The notes under the pieces are model-generated. The model did not search any database. It saw nothing but the letters and a program-made list of their open reading frames with translations, and was not told the DNA's origin. 46,433 nt of DNA from Gordonia effusa NBRC 100432 (GTDB lineage Bacteria > Actinomycetota > Actinomycetes > Mycobacteriales > Mycobacteriaceae): assembly GCF_000241305.1 (NCBI RefSeq), contig NZ_BAEH01000019.1, positions 1 through 46,433 of the forward strand, in the 5' to 3' direction. This document shows, piece by piece, positions 1 to 8,231 of this stretch; the stretch's first letter is position 1, and each line of letters begins with the position of its first letter. A program made the position numbers and the translations under genes.

Positions 1-585
1 GCCGACGTGTGGCACACCGACGTCACTTTCATGGAACGTCCACCGCTCGGTTCCATCCTGCGACCGGTAGTCTTGCCACCCACCGGAGGTGACACCAATT
101 GGGCCGACGCCGAATTGGCATACCAATCATTGTCGGAGCCGGTGCGCGGACTGATCGATCAACTGACCGCGGTCCACGACGGCAACCGTGAGTTCGGCTA
201 CTACCTCAAGCACAAGCGCGGCGGCAAAGGCAATACGTGGGATGGTCGGGAAGTGACCGAGCTGACTCCGGTACGGCACCCGGTGGTGCGGGTGCATCCG
301 GAGACCGGCCGCCGGGCGATTTTCGTGAATCCGGGATTCACCTCGCATATCGAAGGTGTGTCCGACGCCGAGAGCCGAGGAATTCTTGATCTGCTCTACG
401 CGCATCTGACCAAGCCGGAACATATCGTCCGGCACCGTTGGCAGCTCGGCGATTTGGTGTTGTGGGACAACAGAAATACGCTCCACTACGCCAATCGCGA
501 CTACGTCGACTTCGACGGCGGGCAACGACGGATCATGCATCGGGTGACCCTGCGCGGGGATATCCCGGTTGGGTTGAGCGCTTAA
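1..585 (+). CDS. TauD/TfdA-family Fe(II)/2-oxoglutarate dioxygenase, C-terminal part
   Basis: The reading frame is open from the first base, so the N-terminus lies outside the window; 194 residues are visible. The metal-binding HxD pair is seen at the edge (WHTDVTF, residues 5-7 of the visible part), and the distal histidine in WDNRNTLHYA (about residue 162), followed by the MHRVTLRGD segment that in TauD carries the arginine binding 2-oxoglutarate. The family hydroxylates taurine, alkyl sulfates, aryloxyalkanoates or similar substrates with release of CO2 and succinate. The substrate cannot be told from this fragment. The gene ends 7 bp before the stop of a convergent response regulator gene, so there is almost no terminator space. 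Confidence 0.9.
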   Translation, partial: ADVWHTDVTFMERPPLGSILRPVVLPPTGGDTNWADAELAYQSLSEPVRGLIDQLTAVHDGNREFGYYLKHKRGGKGNTWDGREVTELTPVRHPVVRVHPETGRRAIFVNPGFTSHIEGVSDAESRGILDLLYAHLTKPEHIVRHRWQLGDLVLWDNRNTLHYANRDYVDFDGGQRRIMHRVTLRGDIPVGLSA

Positions 586-591
586 GAGCGA

Positions 592-1248
592 CTACTCCCG
601 GATCAGCGCGATTGCCTGCGCGCGGTCGCGCACACCGAGTTTCGCGAAGAGCGAGTTGATGTGGGTCTTCACCGTGGAGACTCCGACGAACAGTTTCGCG
701 GCGATCTCGGCGTTACTCAGGCCGTCGCCAACCAGCGTCGCGACCTCGGCCTCCCGGCCGGTGAGTTGTGGAAACCGTTGCGCCACAGACGATGTAACTG
801 GCGGTAGTGTTGGGCTCGGTGTCGCAAGGTTTTCGACGATCCGCGCGCCAACCTGGGCGCCGAAAGTCGCTTGACCGCGGGCGACTGATCGAACCGCTGC
901 CGCGAGTTCGGCTCGACCCGCGTCCTTGGTCAGATAGCCGCGTGCGCCGGCCCGTAACGCGGTGAAAATCGACTCGTCGTCGGCATACGTAGTGAGCACC
1001 AAGACCGCTGTTTGCGGCCGTTCGGCGAGGATGCGTCGCGTTGCTTCCACCCCGTCGATTCCGGGCATTCGCAGATCCATCAGCACGACGTCGGGCTTTG
1101 TCGACGCGGCCTCGGCAATTGCATCCGCGCCGTCGCCTACCGATCCGACGACGTCGATGTCGTCATGGAGGGAGAGCACGGTAACCAGCCCGTCGCGGAC
1201 GATGGCCTGGTCGTCGACGACGAGGACGGTAATCATCGATTCACTCAT
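592..1248 (-). CDS. NarL/LuxR-family response regulator
   Basis: 218 residues. The N-terminal receiver domain shows the acidic pair VDDQ (residues 11-14), the likely phospho-acceptor D58 in VVLMDLRMPG, and the lysine in GYLTKDAG. A C-terminal LuxR helix-turn-helix follows (LTGREAEVATLV...NAEIAAKLFVGVSTVKTH). Its start overlaps the stop of the upstream histidine kinase by 4 bp (ATGA), so the two are translationally coupled and form a DesK/DesR- or LiaSR-like two-component system. The signal is unknown; the membrane protein encoded ahead of the kinase may take part in sensing. Confidence 0.95.
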   Translation of the reverse strand: MSESMITVLVVDDQAIVRDGLVTVLSLHDDIDVVGSVGDGADAIAEAASTKPDVVLMDLRMPGIDGVEATRRILAERPQTAVLVLTTYADDESIFTALRAGARGYLTKDAGRAELAAAVRSVARGQATFGAQVGARIVENLATPSPTLPPVTSSVAQRFPQLTGREAEVATLVGDGLSNAEIAAKLFVGVSTVKTHINSLFAKLGVRDRAQAIALIRE

Positions 1249-2417
1249 TCCGCTTGCCCCGGCATCCGCAGAAGAGCGGCCACCCGAAACTCTCCGGCGC
1301 GGGAATCAGCTTCTGCGACAAGGGAACTGTCATTTGCCAGTGCGATGAACCGTTCGCGCATCCCTAGCAGCCCGTGACCTCCACCGGACGCCGCGAGTGC
1401 GGTGCTGGCAGACAGCGGGTTGGTCACGGTGAACGTCACCCGATCATCATGCCAGTGCATTTCGATAGCCACCGGCGATCCGGCGGCGTGTTTGCGGGCG
1501 TTGCTCAGTGATTCCTGGATGGTACGGCGGATGATGTCGGCATGATTCGCCGGGACGCGGTCGGTGCGTCCGTCGCTGACCAGATTCGCGGTACCCCCAA
1601 CGCTTCGGTGCGCGGCGAGCAGATCTTCGATGTCGGCCAGGACCGCGGCCGAATCGACAGCGGGTCCGACGATGGCGGGATCGCGCAGAGCTGCGACGGC
1701 GCGACGCGCATCACCGAGACCTTGTGCGGCCAAAGTCCTTGCCGCGCCGACACGTTCGGCGGCGGCCTCTGCCTTGCCAGACTCGAGTAACGCTTCGGCG
1801 GCGTCAAGTTGAATCACCAATCCGCCCAGACTGTGTGCCAGTAGGTCGTGCAGGTCACGGGCGAGTGCTACCCGTCGAGCTTCATCGCGTGCGGCAAACT
1901 CCCTCTCGCGCAACAACTCTAAAGCGTCGTCGGAGATTCGGGTCTGACGTCGCGAGAACCCGAGGAGCCCCGCTATGACGATGCCGCCCATCATCGCAAG
2001 TACCGAAATGGCCGGGATGTCGGCGACCACCGCACCGATACCGACGGCGACTATTCCGAGTGCTCCGGCGAAAACTCCGCAGAACAGGGGGTATTCGGTT
2101 GCGCCGATCAGCGCGCCGACCGCGATCACCACCGGGACTAAAGCAAGTCCCGAGGTACCTGCCGAGGCTAGCCCTCCGGTCAGCGTGGCCAGAAGCGCAC
2201 AGGCGACCTCGGCTCCGACATTGGTGTGCCGGGCCGGCACCAGCCGATCAGCGATGCGCAGAACGACTGAGGAAGCGAACCAGGCGGCGACCGCGAGATA
2301 GGCGAGGATGTTTACCCACAGCGGTCGAGTCTCGCCGGTAAGCGACCAGACGACCACACCGACGCCGAGCAGATGGAGCGCGATGCTCATACTGCTCGGC
2401 GGTGGCTGGGAGTTCAT
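1245..2417 (-). CDS. Membrane sensor histidine kinase (HisKA_3 type)
   Basis: About 390 residues from the ATG at 2417; an in-frame GTG at 2444 would overlap the upstream gene, and neither start has a good ribosome site. The N-terminal half holds several hydrophobic segments (roughly residues 10-160), then a HisKA_3 dimerisation helix with the phospho-acceptor histidine in RDLHDLLAHSLGG, and a HATPase domain with the N-box ESLSNARKHA and the glycine loop GGGHGLLGMRERF. This is the NarL-partner class of kinases with no extracellular sensor domain. It sits in a three-gene operon: membrane protein, kinase, regulator. Confidence 0.92.
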   Translation of the reverse strand: MNSQPPPSSMSIALHLLGVGVVVWSLTGETRPLWVNILAYLAVAAWFASSVVLRIADRLVPARHTNVGAEVACALLATLTGGLASAGTSGLALVPVVIAVGALIGATEYPLFCGVFAGALGIVAVGIGAVVADIPAISVLAMMGGIVIAGLLGFSRRQTRISDDALELLREREFAARDEARRVALARDLHDLLAHSLGGLVIQLDAAEALLESGKAEAAAERVGAARTLAAQGLGDARRAVAALRDPAIVGPAVDSAAVLADIEDLLAAHRSVGGTANLVSDGRTDRVPANHADIIRRTIQESLSNARKHAAGSPVAIEMHWHDDRVTFTVTNPLSASTALAASGGGHGLLGMRERFIALANDSSLVAEADSRAGEFRVAALLRMPGQAE

Positions 2418-2424
2418 CGCTCCA

Positions 2425-2964
2425 TCATGACCGCAGCGCGTCACGATATGGGGTCATCGGGGCAGCGGCGTGGCGTGTCAATCGGCCGGCGAAGACGAAT
2501 GTGTTTCCGGCTCGGTTGGCCGCGAACGCGAGCAGGATGATGCCGGTCGAGGCGGCCAACTGAGCGCCGCTGACATGTGCGATGACGGCGAGTCCGACGC
2601 GGGCAGCGATCATCAGTCCCCAGAGTGCCAATCCCCAGGGGGCGGTGCGGGATTCGTAGAGGGCCAGGTAGCGATCGTCTCGGCCGAGTCGGACAGGTTC
2701 GGGAAGGCGGCGGAAATGCGCAGCGGCACCCATCCAGGCGCCGATCGCCAGCGAGGTCACGAGCTCGACGGCGATCAACGTGACGTCCAGTGCGCTGAAC
2801 CGGCCGTCCGTGGTTCCCAGAATCGCCAGCCCGACGACACCCAAAATTATTGGTAGCCGCCACATCTGGGAGATGTCCACCGGACGCCAGGTCAGTTGCC
2901 GGCGGCCGAGGAAGACGATGAGTCCGATGACGAGGATCGCGTCGACGAAGTACTGAGGTGACAT
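2425..2964 (-). CDS. Polytopic membrane protein, operon with histidine kinase
   Basis: 179 residues from the ATG at 2964, chosen because GAAAGGAC lies just upstream; a longer TTG start at 3000 is less likely. Four to five hydrophobic helices can be seen (for example DAILVIGLIVFLG, LPIILGVVGLAIL, ALWGLMIAARVGLAVIA), with a cytoplasmic-looking loop rich in Arg (FRRLPEPVRLGRDDRY). It may belong to the DUF1453/CcdC-like group, but I do not recognise it firmly. Its close spacing to the kinase suggests it is the sensed or sensing partner, which is inference. Confidence 0.75.
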   Translation of the reverse strand: MSPQYFVDAILVIGLIVFLGRRQLTWRPVDISQMWRLPIILGVVGLAILGTTDGRFSALDVTLIAVELVTSLAIGAWMGAAAHFRRLPEPVRLGRDDRYLALYESRTAPWGLALWGLMIAARVGLAVIAHVSGAQLAASTGIILLAFAANRAGNTFVFAGRLTRHAAAPMTPYRDALRS

Positions 2965-3085
2965 CTGCTTGTCCTTTCGGGGAGGTGTGTTTGTCTGCAA
3001 TCAGAATGCTGCGAGGCGGCGTTGATCAGATCCCCCCGCGGGTGGAGGTGTGGGTGGAGATTTCTGGAGGCGCCGAAGTGGGTAT

Positions 3086-3150
3086 TCAACTAAAGGGTTG
3101 ACGAGCGAGGCGAGAGGAGGTCTACTTGTATTCAACCAATTCATTGAATA
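3086..3150. promoter_or_regulatory. Twin palindromic operators upstream of the ArsR operon
   Basis: Two inverted repeats share a TTCAAC half-site. Site 1 is TCAAC-N6-GTTGA (3086-3101). Site 2 is TATTCAA-N8-TTGAATA (3129-3150), a perfect 7-bp dyad ending directly at the strong ribosome site AAGGAGGTGAT (3150-3160). The position just before the arsR-type gene at 3169 fits autorepression by that protein. The 204-bp gap (2965-3168) also has to hold the promoter of the divergent membrane protein/kinase operon. Confidence 0.65.
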
Positions 3151-3168
3151 AGGAGGTGATACCCGAAC

Positions 3169-3540
3169 ATGGCCGATCAACTGTCGCGGGTGTTCGCCGC
3201 ACTGGCGGATCCGACTAGACGTGACATCGTCGCCCGTCTCACCGCGGCCGACGCGACGGTGAGTGAACTCGCCGAACCTTATGACGTAAGCATTCAGGCA
3301 GTTTCCAAGCACCTCAAGGTATTACAGGACGCCGGGCTCGTCACCCGGTCACGTGAGGCGCAGAAGCGGCCGGTCCATTTGGAAGCGGAGGTATTCGATC
3401 TCATGACCAAATGGATTGAACGCTACCGACGTCAAGCCGAGGCACGTTACCAACGACTCGACGCACTGCTGGCCGACATCAACGTCGGACCGCAAGCACA
3501 AACCGAAAGTTCAAAACCCAAGAAAGGCAAAGCATCATGA
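3169..3540 (+). CDS. ArsR-family winged-helix repressor
   Basis: 123 residues. The whole protein is one winged-helix domain: DPTRRDIVARL opens helix 1, SELAEPYDVSIQAVSKHLKVL is the helix-turn-helix, and GLVTRSREAQKRPVHLE the wing. No CxC metal site is present, so it belongs to the non-metal ArsR group usually paired with SRPBCC proteins. The stop overlaps the next start by 4 bp (ATGA). A basic tail (KPKKGKAS) ends the protein. The upstream palindromes at 3086-3150 are its likely operators. Confidence 0.93.
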   Translation: MADQLSRVFAALADPTRRDIVARLTAADATVSELAEPYDVSIQAVSKHLKVLQDAGLVTRSREAQKRPVHLEAEVFDLMTKWIERYRRQAEARYQRLDALLADINVGPQAQTESSKPKKGKAS

Positions 3541-4022
3541 CTACCCAACATGTCGAGGCCGCCATCGAAGCGGACCCCAACCTGCCAATCATTCGCATCA
3601 CGCGGGACTTCAATGCCACTGCCGCACAACTCATTAAGGCACACACCGACCCCGAGCTCTTCGCGAAATGGGTCGGCCCTGACGGTATGGACACCCGCAT
3701 CGTCGTCTGGGATGCCCGCAACGGTGGGGAGTGGCGTTATGTCGCTGGCCGCGACGGTGAAGAGTACGGCTTCCGCGGCTGCTTCCACACCATCAGCGAT
3801 GACCGCATCGTTCAGACTTTTACCTTCGAGGGGATGCCCGACGACGTCTCGTTGGAGAGTCTGCGTTTCGAGGACCTGGGTGATGGCCGCACGCGGCTGC
3901 ATGCTCAGTCGCTCGTCGACAGCATCGAAAGTCGTGACGCCTGGCTGGCGTCGGGAATGGAAGTCGGCGTCGACCAGGGCTATGCGAAGCTCGACAGCCT
4001 TCTCGCGGCCGGGGCGATCTGA
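3537..4022 (+). CDS. SRPBCC (AHSA1-like) domain protein
   Basis: 161 residues forming one START/AHSA1-type fold: the N-terminal strand ITRDFNATAAQLIKAHTDPELFAKWVGPDGM is typical of the family, and GGEWRYVAGRDGEEYGFRGCFHTI follows. These proteins bind hydrophobic ligands; in actinobacterial ArsR-SRPBCC operons their exact role is unknown. The gene overlaps both neighbours (ATGA with arsR, TGATG with the next gene), so the three proteins are made together. Confidence 0.9.
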   Translation: MTTQHVEAAIEADPNLPIIRITRDFNATAAQLIKAHTDPELFAKWVGPDGMDTRIVVWDARNGGEWRYVAGRDGEEYGFRGCFHTISDDRIVQTFTFEGMPDDVSLESLRFEDLGDGRTRLHAQSLVDSIESRDAWLASGMEVGVDQGYAKLDSLLAAGAI

Positions 4023-4585
4023 TGACTACCGGACTCGCCGACCTCGAGCCGGCGCAGCGACATCGTGCCATCGCCGATGACTTCGCGAAATACGTTGCCG
4101 CTACTGATGATTGGGATGCTCAGTCGCCGGTCGAGGGCTGGGTGGCGCGCGACGTCGTGCGCCACCTCGTCGAATGGTTTCCGTCGTTCCTCGCCGACGG
4201 TGGAATCACTCTGGAATCCTCACCGTCGGTCGACGACGATCCGGCGGTCGCTTGGGCCGCCCATGCCGGGGCTGTGCAAGCGTTGCTCGACGGCGGCGAT
4301 GCGCAGTCCGAGTTCACCCACCCGAGAGCGGGCACCTATCCGCTGTCGACGGCGATCGACATGTTCTATACGGCTGATGTCTTCATGCACACCTGGGACC
4401 TCGCGCGGTCATCTGGCGTCACTCCCGAGCTCGACGAACAGTTCGCGTCGAACCTGCTCGCGGGGATGGCGCCGATCGAGGAGATGCTGCGCTCTTCCGG
4501 GCAGTACGGGCCGGCCAAGCCTGTCGCCGACGACGCGTCGGCAGTGGTGAAACTCGCCGCGTTCATCGGGCGCGACCCAGCCTGA
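4022..4585 (+). CDS. TIGR03086-family metal-binding protein (DinB/MDMPI fold)
   Basis: 187 residues. The N-terminal SPVEGWVARDVVRHLVEW and the later YTADVFMHTWDLARSSG carry the histidines that form the metal site of mycothiol maleylpyruvate isomerase-like (DinB superfamily) proteins. Members are often thiol-dependent transferases using mycothiol, which this type of organism makes, but the substrate here is unknown. Third gene of the ArsR-SRPBCC operon, overlapping its predecessor by one base. Confidence 0.88.
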   Translation: MTTGLADLEPAQRHRAIADDFAKYVAATDDWDAQSPVEGWVARDVVRHLVEWFPSFLADGGITLESSPSVDDDPAVAWAAHAGAVQALLDGGDAQSEFTHPRAGTYPLSTAIDMFYTADVFMHTWDLARSSGVTPELDEQFASNLLAGMAPIEEMLRSSGQYGPAKPVADDASAVVKLAAFIGRDPA

Positions 4586-4589
4586 GCAG

Positions 4590-4661
4590 CGCAAACCCGA
4601 CCTTGTCGGACAAACCCCGCGCGAAACGGCGTCGGGGATGTCCGGCGAGGTCGGGTTTGCG
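4590..4661. repeat. 72-bp palindromic intergenic repeat, family CGCAAACCCGACC (copy 1)
   Basis: Outer arms CGCAAACCCGACC (4590-4602) and GGTCGGGTTTGCG (4649-4661) are perfectly complementary. Inside are CGGAC/GTCCG and CCCCG/CGGGG pairs around a GCGCGAAACGGCGT apex. A second copy of the same length (72 bp) and layout lies at 44347-44418. It follows the stop of the TIGR03086 gene and could terminate that operon, but there is no T-run. Confidence 0.8.
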
Positions 4662-4733
4662 AGTGGGGCGGTAGCGGTGGCCAGCCGGGCTATTCGTGGC
4701 GGTAGCCGGATTTCGCGGAGTAGCGTTGACCGG

Positions 4734-6170
4734 GTGGCAGATCAAGACACCCCCACCGCCAATTCTCACCCCACCGAATCTCGACCGCCGTCGCCGCGCA
4801 CACTCGGCGAGCTGCGCGCCAGCGGGCATGTGCAACGCGACGTCCGCGACGAGATCCGCAACAACCTGCTGACCGCACTGCGCGAGGGGGTTGACCCGTG
4901 GCCGGGCATCGTCGGCTTCGAGGCGACCGTCGTGCCGCAGTTGGAACGCGCGTTGATCGCCGGCCACGACGTGGTGATGCTCGGTGAACGCGGTCAAGGC
5001 AAGACACGCGTACTGCGGACTCTGGTCGGATTGCTCGATGAATGGACCCCGGTTATCGCGGGCTCCGAACTGGGTGAGCACCCCTACGAACCGATCACCC
5101 CGGCGTCGATTCGCCGCGCCGCCGATCTGCTCGACGATCTGCCAATCGAATGGCGCCACCGCGACGAGCGATACAGCGAAAAGCTTGCGACACCGGACAC
5201 GTCGGTCGCTGACCTCGTCGGTGATATCGACCCGATGAAGGTTGCCGAGGGGCGCAGTCTTGGAGATCCGGAGACCATTCACTTCGGGCTCATTCCGCGC
5301 GCGCATCGCGGCATCATCGCGATCAACGAATTGCCCGACCTCGCCGAGCGTATCCAGGTTTCGATGCTAAATGTCATGGAGGAGCGCGACATTCAGGTGC
5401 GCGGCTACTCCCTGCGCCTACCGCTAGACGTCCTGGTGCTGGCCAGTGCCAACCCGGAGGACTACACCAATCGCGGACGTATCATCACGCCGCTCAAAGA
5501 CCGATTCGGTGCCGAGATTCGCACTCATTATCCGTTGGATCTCGACGACGAGGTCGAGGTCATCGAGCAGGAAGCCGACCTCACCGCGACGGTTCCGACG
5601 TTTATCATCGAGATTTTGGCGAGGTTCACCCGATACGTGCGTGACCACCCGTCCGTCGATCAGCGTTCCGGCGTGTCAGCGCGGTTCGCGATCGCCGGCG
5701 CGGAAACGGTTGCGGCAGCGGCACTTCACCGTGCCGCACTACTTGGCGAAGATGTGCCGGTTGCCCGTGTCGTCGACCTTGAGTCGGTGATCGAGGTGTT
5801 GCGCGGCAAGATCGAATTCGAGTCCGGCGAGCAGGGGCGCGAATTAGAGATCCTCGAACACCTGCTGCGCAAGTCCGTTGCCGATACCGTCCGCGCGCAT
5901 TTGGGCGGCATCGACATGGCTCCGCTGGTCACCGCATTGGAGAGCGGCGAACCGGTGGTCACCGGCGATCGGGTGACGGCCGTCGAATTGCTTGGTGCAC
6001 TTCCTGATCCGGCACATACGGCGCCGGTCGTCGACGCGCTCGCCGAACGTTTCGAAGCGACCAGCGACGGCGAACGGGCGAGCGCCCTGGAACTTGCGCT
6101 GGAAGGACTGTTCCTCGCGCGTCGAATCAGTAAAGAAGCCGACGATGCCGGGCAGACCGTCTACGGCTGA
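4734..6170 (+). CDS. MoxR/ChlI-type AAA+ ATPase (Rv0958 homologue)
   Basis: 478 residues from the GTG at 4734; a longer frame back to 4638 would run through the palindromic repeat and looks non-coding. Walker A is GERGQGKTR, Walker B IIAINELPDL, and the sensor region LVLASANPEDYTNRGRIITPLKDR is typical of magnesium-chelatase-like AAA+ proteins. Members act as chaperone-like ATPases with a VWA-domain partner to remodel or metallate client proteins. That partner follows 18 bp downstream. The pair matches Rv0958-Rv0959 of M. tuberculosis; no chlorophyll or cobalamin chelatase subunits are nearby, so a chelatase role is unlikely. Confidence 0.92.
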   Translation: MADQDTPTANSHPTESRPPSPRTLGELRASGHVQRDVRDEIRNNLLTALREGVDPWPGIVGFEATVVPQLERALIAGHDVVMLGERGQGKTRVLRTLVGLLDEWTPVIAGSELGEHPYEPITPASIRRAADLLDDLPIEWRHRDERYSEKLATPDTSVADLVGDIDPMKVAEGRSLGDPETIHFGLIPRAHRGIIAINELPDLAERIQVSMLNVMEERDIQVRGYSLRLPLDVLVLASANPEDYTNRGRIITPLKDRFGAEIRTHYPLDLDDEVEVIEQEADLTATVPTFIIEILARFTRYVRDHPSVDQRSGVSARFAIAGAETVAAAALHRAALLGEDVPVARVVDLESVIEVLRGKIEFESGEQGRELEILEHLLRKSVADTVRAHLGGIDMAPLVTALESGEPVVTGDRVTAVELLGALPDPAHTAPVVDALAERFEATSDGERASALELALEGLFLARRISKEADDAGQTVYG

Positions 6171-6188
6171 ACCCTGAGCGGAGATACG

Positions 6189-8156
6189 ATGGCCGACAAG
6201 AATTTTCACCGATCTCGTTATCGTCCCTACGTCGACGGTCCAGATCCGTTGGCGCCGCCCGTTGACTTGCGTGAAGCACTCTCCGAAATCGGCGATGACG
6301 TGATGAGTGGAGTGTCGCCCCAACGGGCGTTACGCGAATTGCTGCGGCGTGGCTCGCAGAATATGCGCGGTCTCGATCAATTGCGCGAGCAGATCAACCG
6401 CCGCCGGAATCAGCTTCTGCGCGAACGGAATTTGGACGGGACATTCGCGGAGATTCGTGAACTTCTCGATCAGGCGGTACTCGACGAGCGTAAGCAGCTC
6501 GCCCGCGATCTCGACGACGACGCACGCTTCGCGGAGATGCAGATCAGTAACCTGCCGTCGTCGACAGCGCAGGCGGTCGAGGAGCTGGCATCGTATGACT
6601 GGCGCAGCCAGCAGGCCCGCGAGGCCTACGACAAGATCAAAGACCTGCTTGGACGGGAACTGCTCGATCAGCGTTTCGCCGGGATGAAGCAAACCATGGA
6701 GGGCGCGACAGATCAGGACCGCCAAGAGATTTCGGAGATGCTGTCTGATCTCAATGATCTGCTCGCCGCTCACAACCGTGGGGAAGACACGACCGAACAG
6801 TTCAACGAATTCATGGAACGTCACGGTGATCATTTCCCGGAGAACCCGCAGAGCACCGAAGAGCTGATCGACTCGCTGGCACAGCGTTCGGCGGCGGCGC
6901 AACAGTTCTACAATTCGTTGTCGCCCGAACAGCAGGCCGAGTTAGATCAGCTGGCGCAGCAGGCGTTTGGGTCGCCCGAGCTGATGAATCAGTTGTCACA
7001 GATGGACTCGTTGTTGCGTGACGCGCGCCCTGGCCTCGATTGGGATAACGCGCAGTCGTTCTCCGGAGACCGGCCAATGGGGTTCGGCGAAGGTGCCGCG
7101 GCAATACGCGATATCTCCGAACTGGAAGCATTGAGCGAGCAACTGTCGCAACAGTATGCGGGTGCCGAACTGGCCGATTTGGATCTAGACGCACTCGAAC
7201 GTCATCTTGGTCCCGAGGCCGTCGCCGACGCGCGGACGTTGGCCGAATTGGAAAAAGCGTTGTCGGAGCAGGGATTCTTCGAGAAGACCAGTGAGGGTGA
7301 GCTGCGGCTGAGTCCGAAAGCCATGCGGCAGTTGGGACAAGCTATCTTTTCCGATGTCGCGCAACAGCTTTCGGGACGGTCGGGTGACCGGCGGACCAGG
7401 CAGACCGGCCTGCTCGGTGAGCCGACCGGCGCGTCGCGAGAGTGGGAATTCGGCGACACCGACCCGTGGGACACCACCCGCACGATCACCAACGCGTTGG
7501 TACGCACCGCGGGTGACGGTTCGGCGCGGTCGGGCAGTGTGCGCCTGGACGTACGCGACGTCGAGGTAATCGATACCGAGGCACGTACGCAGGCCGCTGT
7601 CGTGCTGCTGATCGATACGTCGTTCTCCATGGAGATGGAGGGGCGCTGGACCCCGATGAAGCGGACCGCAATCGCGTTGAACCACTTGATCTCTACCCGC
7701 TTCCGGACCGATGAACTGCATCTGATCGCATTCGGCCGGTACGCCCGCTCGATCGATGTCGCGGAGCTGACCGGACTCTCGCCCAGAATGGAACAGGGCA
7801 CCAATCTGCATCATGCTTTGCTGCTCGCGCAGCGCCATCTGCGGCGATTCCCCAATGCGCAACCAGTGGTGTTGATCGTGACCGACGGCGAGCCGACCGC
7901 GCATCTCGATCCATCCGGTGAACCGTTCTTCTTCTACCCGCCGCATCCGCAGACGATCGCATTGACGGTCCGTGAACTCGACCACGTGGCCCGGATGGGT
8001 TCGCAGATAACGATTTTCCGGTTAGGAGAGGACCCCGGTTTAGCCGAGTTCATCGATCACATCGCTCGTCGGGTGGGGGGACGAGTGGTCGCGCCGGATA
8101 TCGACGGCCTCGGCGCGGCGGTGGTCGGGGACTACTTGCGGTCGAGGAGAGGCTAG
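6189..8156 (+). CDS. VWA-domain protein, partner of the MoxR ATPase (Rv0959 homologue)
   Basis: 655 residues. A long helical, charged, Gln/Leu-rich region (about 1-440) precedes a C-terminal von Willebrand A domain (about 465-650) with an intact MIDAS: DTSFS in LLIDTSFSMEMEG, the threonine of GTNLHHALL, and the aspartate of VTDGEPT. The domain therefore should bind a divalent metal and a protein ligand. Rv0959 in M. tuberculosis has the same layout. It ends at a convergent AEC permease gene, with only a palindrome between them. Confidence 0.9.
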   Translation: MADKNFHRSRYRPYVDGPDPLAPPVDLREALSEIGDDVMSGVSPQRALRELLRRGSQNMRGLDQLREQINRRRNQLLRERNLDGTFAEIRELLDQAVLDERKQLARDLDDDARFAEMQISNLPSSTAQAVEELASYDWRSQQAREAYDKIKDLLGRELLDQRFAGMKQTMEGATDQDRQEISEMLSDLNDLLAAHNRGEDTTEQFNEFMERHGDHFPENPQSTEELIDSLAQRSAAAQQFYNSLSPEQQAELDQLAQQAFGSPELMNQLSQMDSLLRDARPGLDWDNAQSFSGDRPMGFGEGAAAIRDISELEALSEQLSQQYAGAELADLDLDALERHLGPEAVADARTLAELEKALSEQGFFEKTSEGELRLSPKAMRQLGQAIFSDVAQQLSGRSGDRRTRQTGLLGEPTGASREWEFGDTDPWDTTRTITNALVRTAGDGSARSGSVRLDVRDVEVIDTEARTQAAVVLLIDTSFSMEMEGRWTPMKRTAIALNHLISTRFRTDELHLIAFGRYARSIDVAELTGLSPRMEQGTNLHHALLLAQRHLRRFPNAQPVVLIVTDGEPTAHLDPSGEPFFFYPPHPQTIALTVRELDHVARMGSQITIFRLGEDPGLAEFIDHIARRVGGRVVAPDIDGLGAAVVGDYLRSRRG

Positions 8157-8165
8157 GGCGGCAGT

Positions 8166-8230
8166 TACCCCACGGCTGGAATGCGGTTCGCGACAATTAT
8201 TGGCGTGAACGTCGGAATATCTGTGGGGTA
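8166..8230. terminator. Palindrome between convergent genes
   Basis: TACCCCAC (8166-8173) pairs with GTGGGGTA (8223-8230), enclosing 49 bases with further weak pairing. It fills the 75-bp gap between the stops of the VWA gene and the AEC gene. It has the size of the other dispersed palindromes in this window but no clear sequence match to them. A role as a two-way terminator is inferred from position only. Confidence 0.5.
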
Positions 8231-8231
8231 G

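Noticed and set aside
7185..7985. 266-codon frame antisense to the VWA gene
   Set aside because: No motif and no ribosome site; it lies over the conserved MIDAS region of the sense gene.
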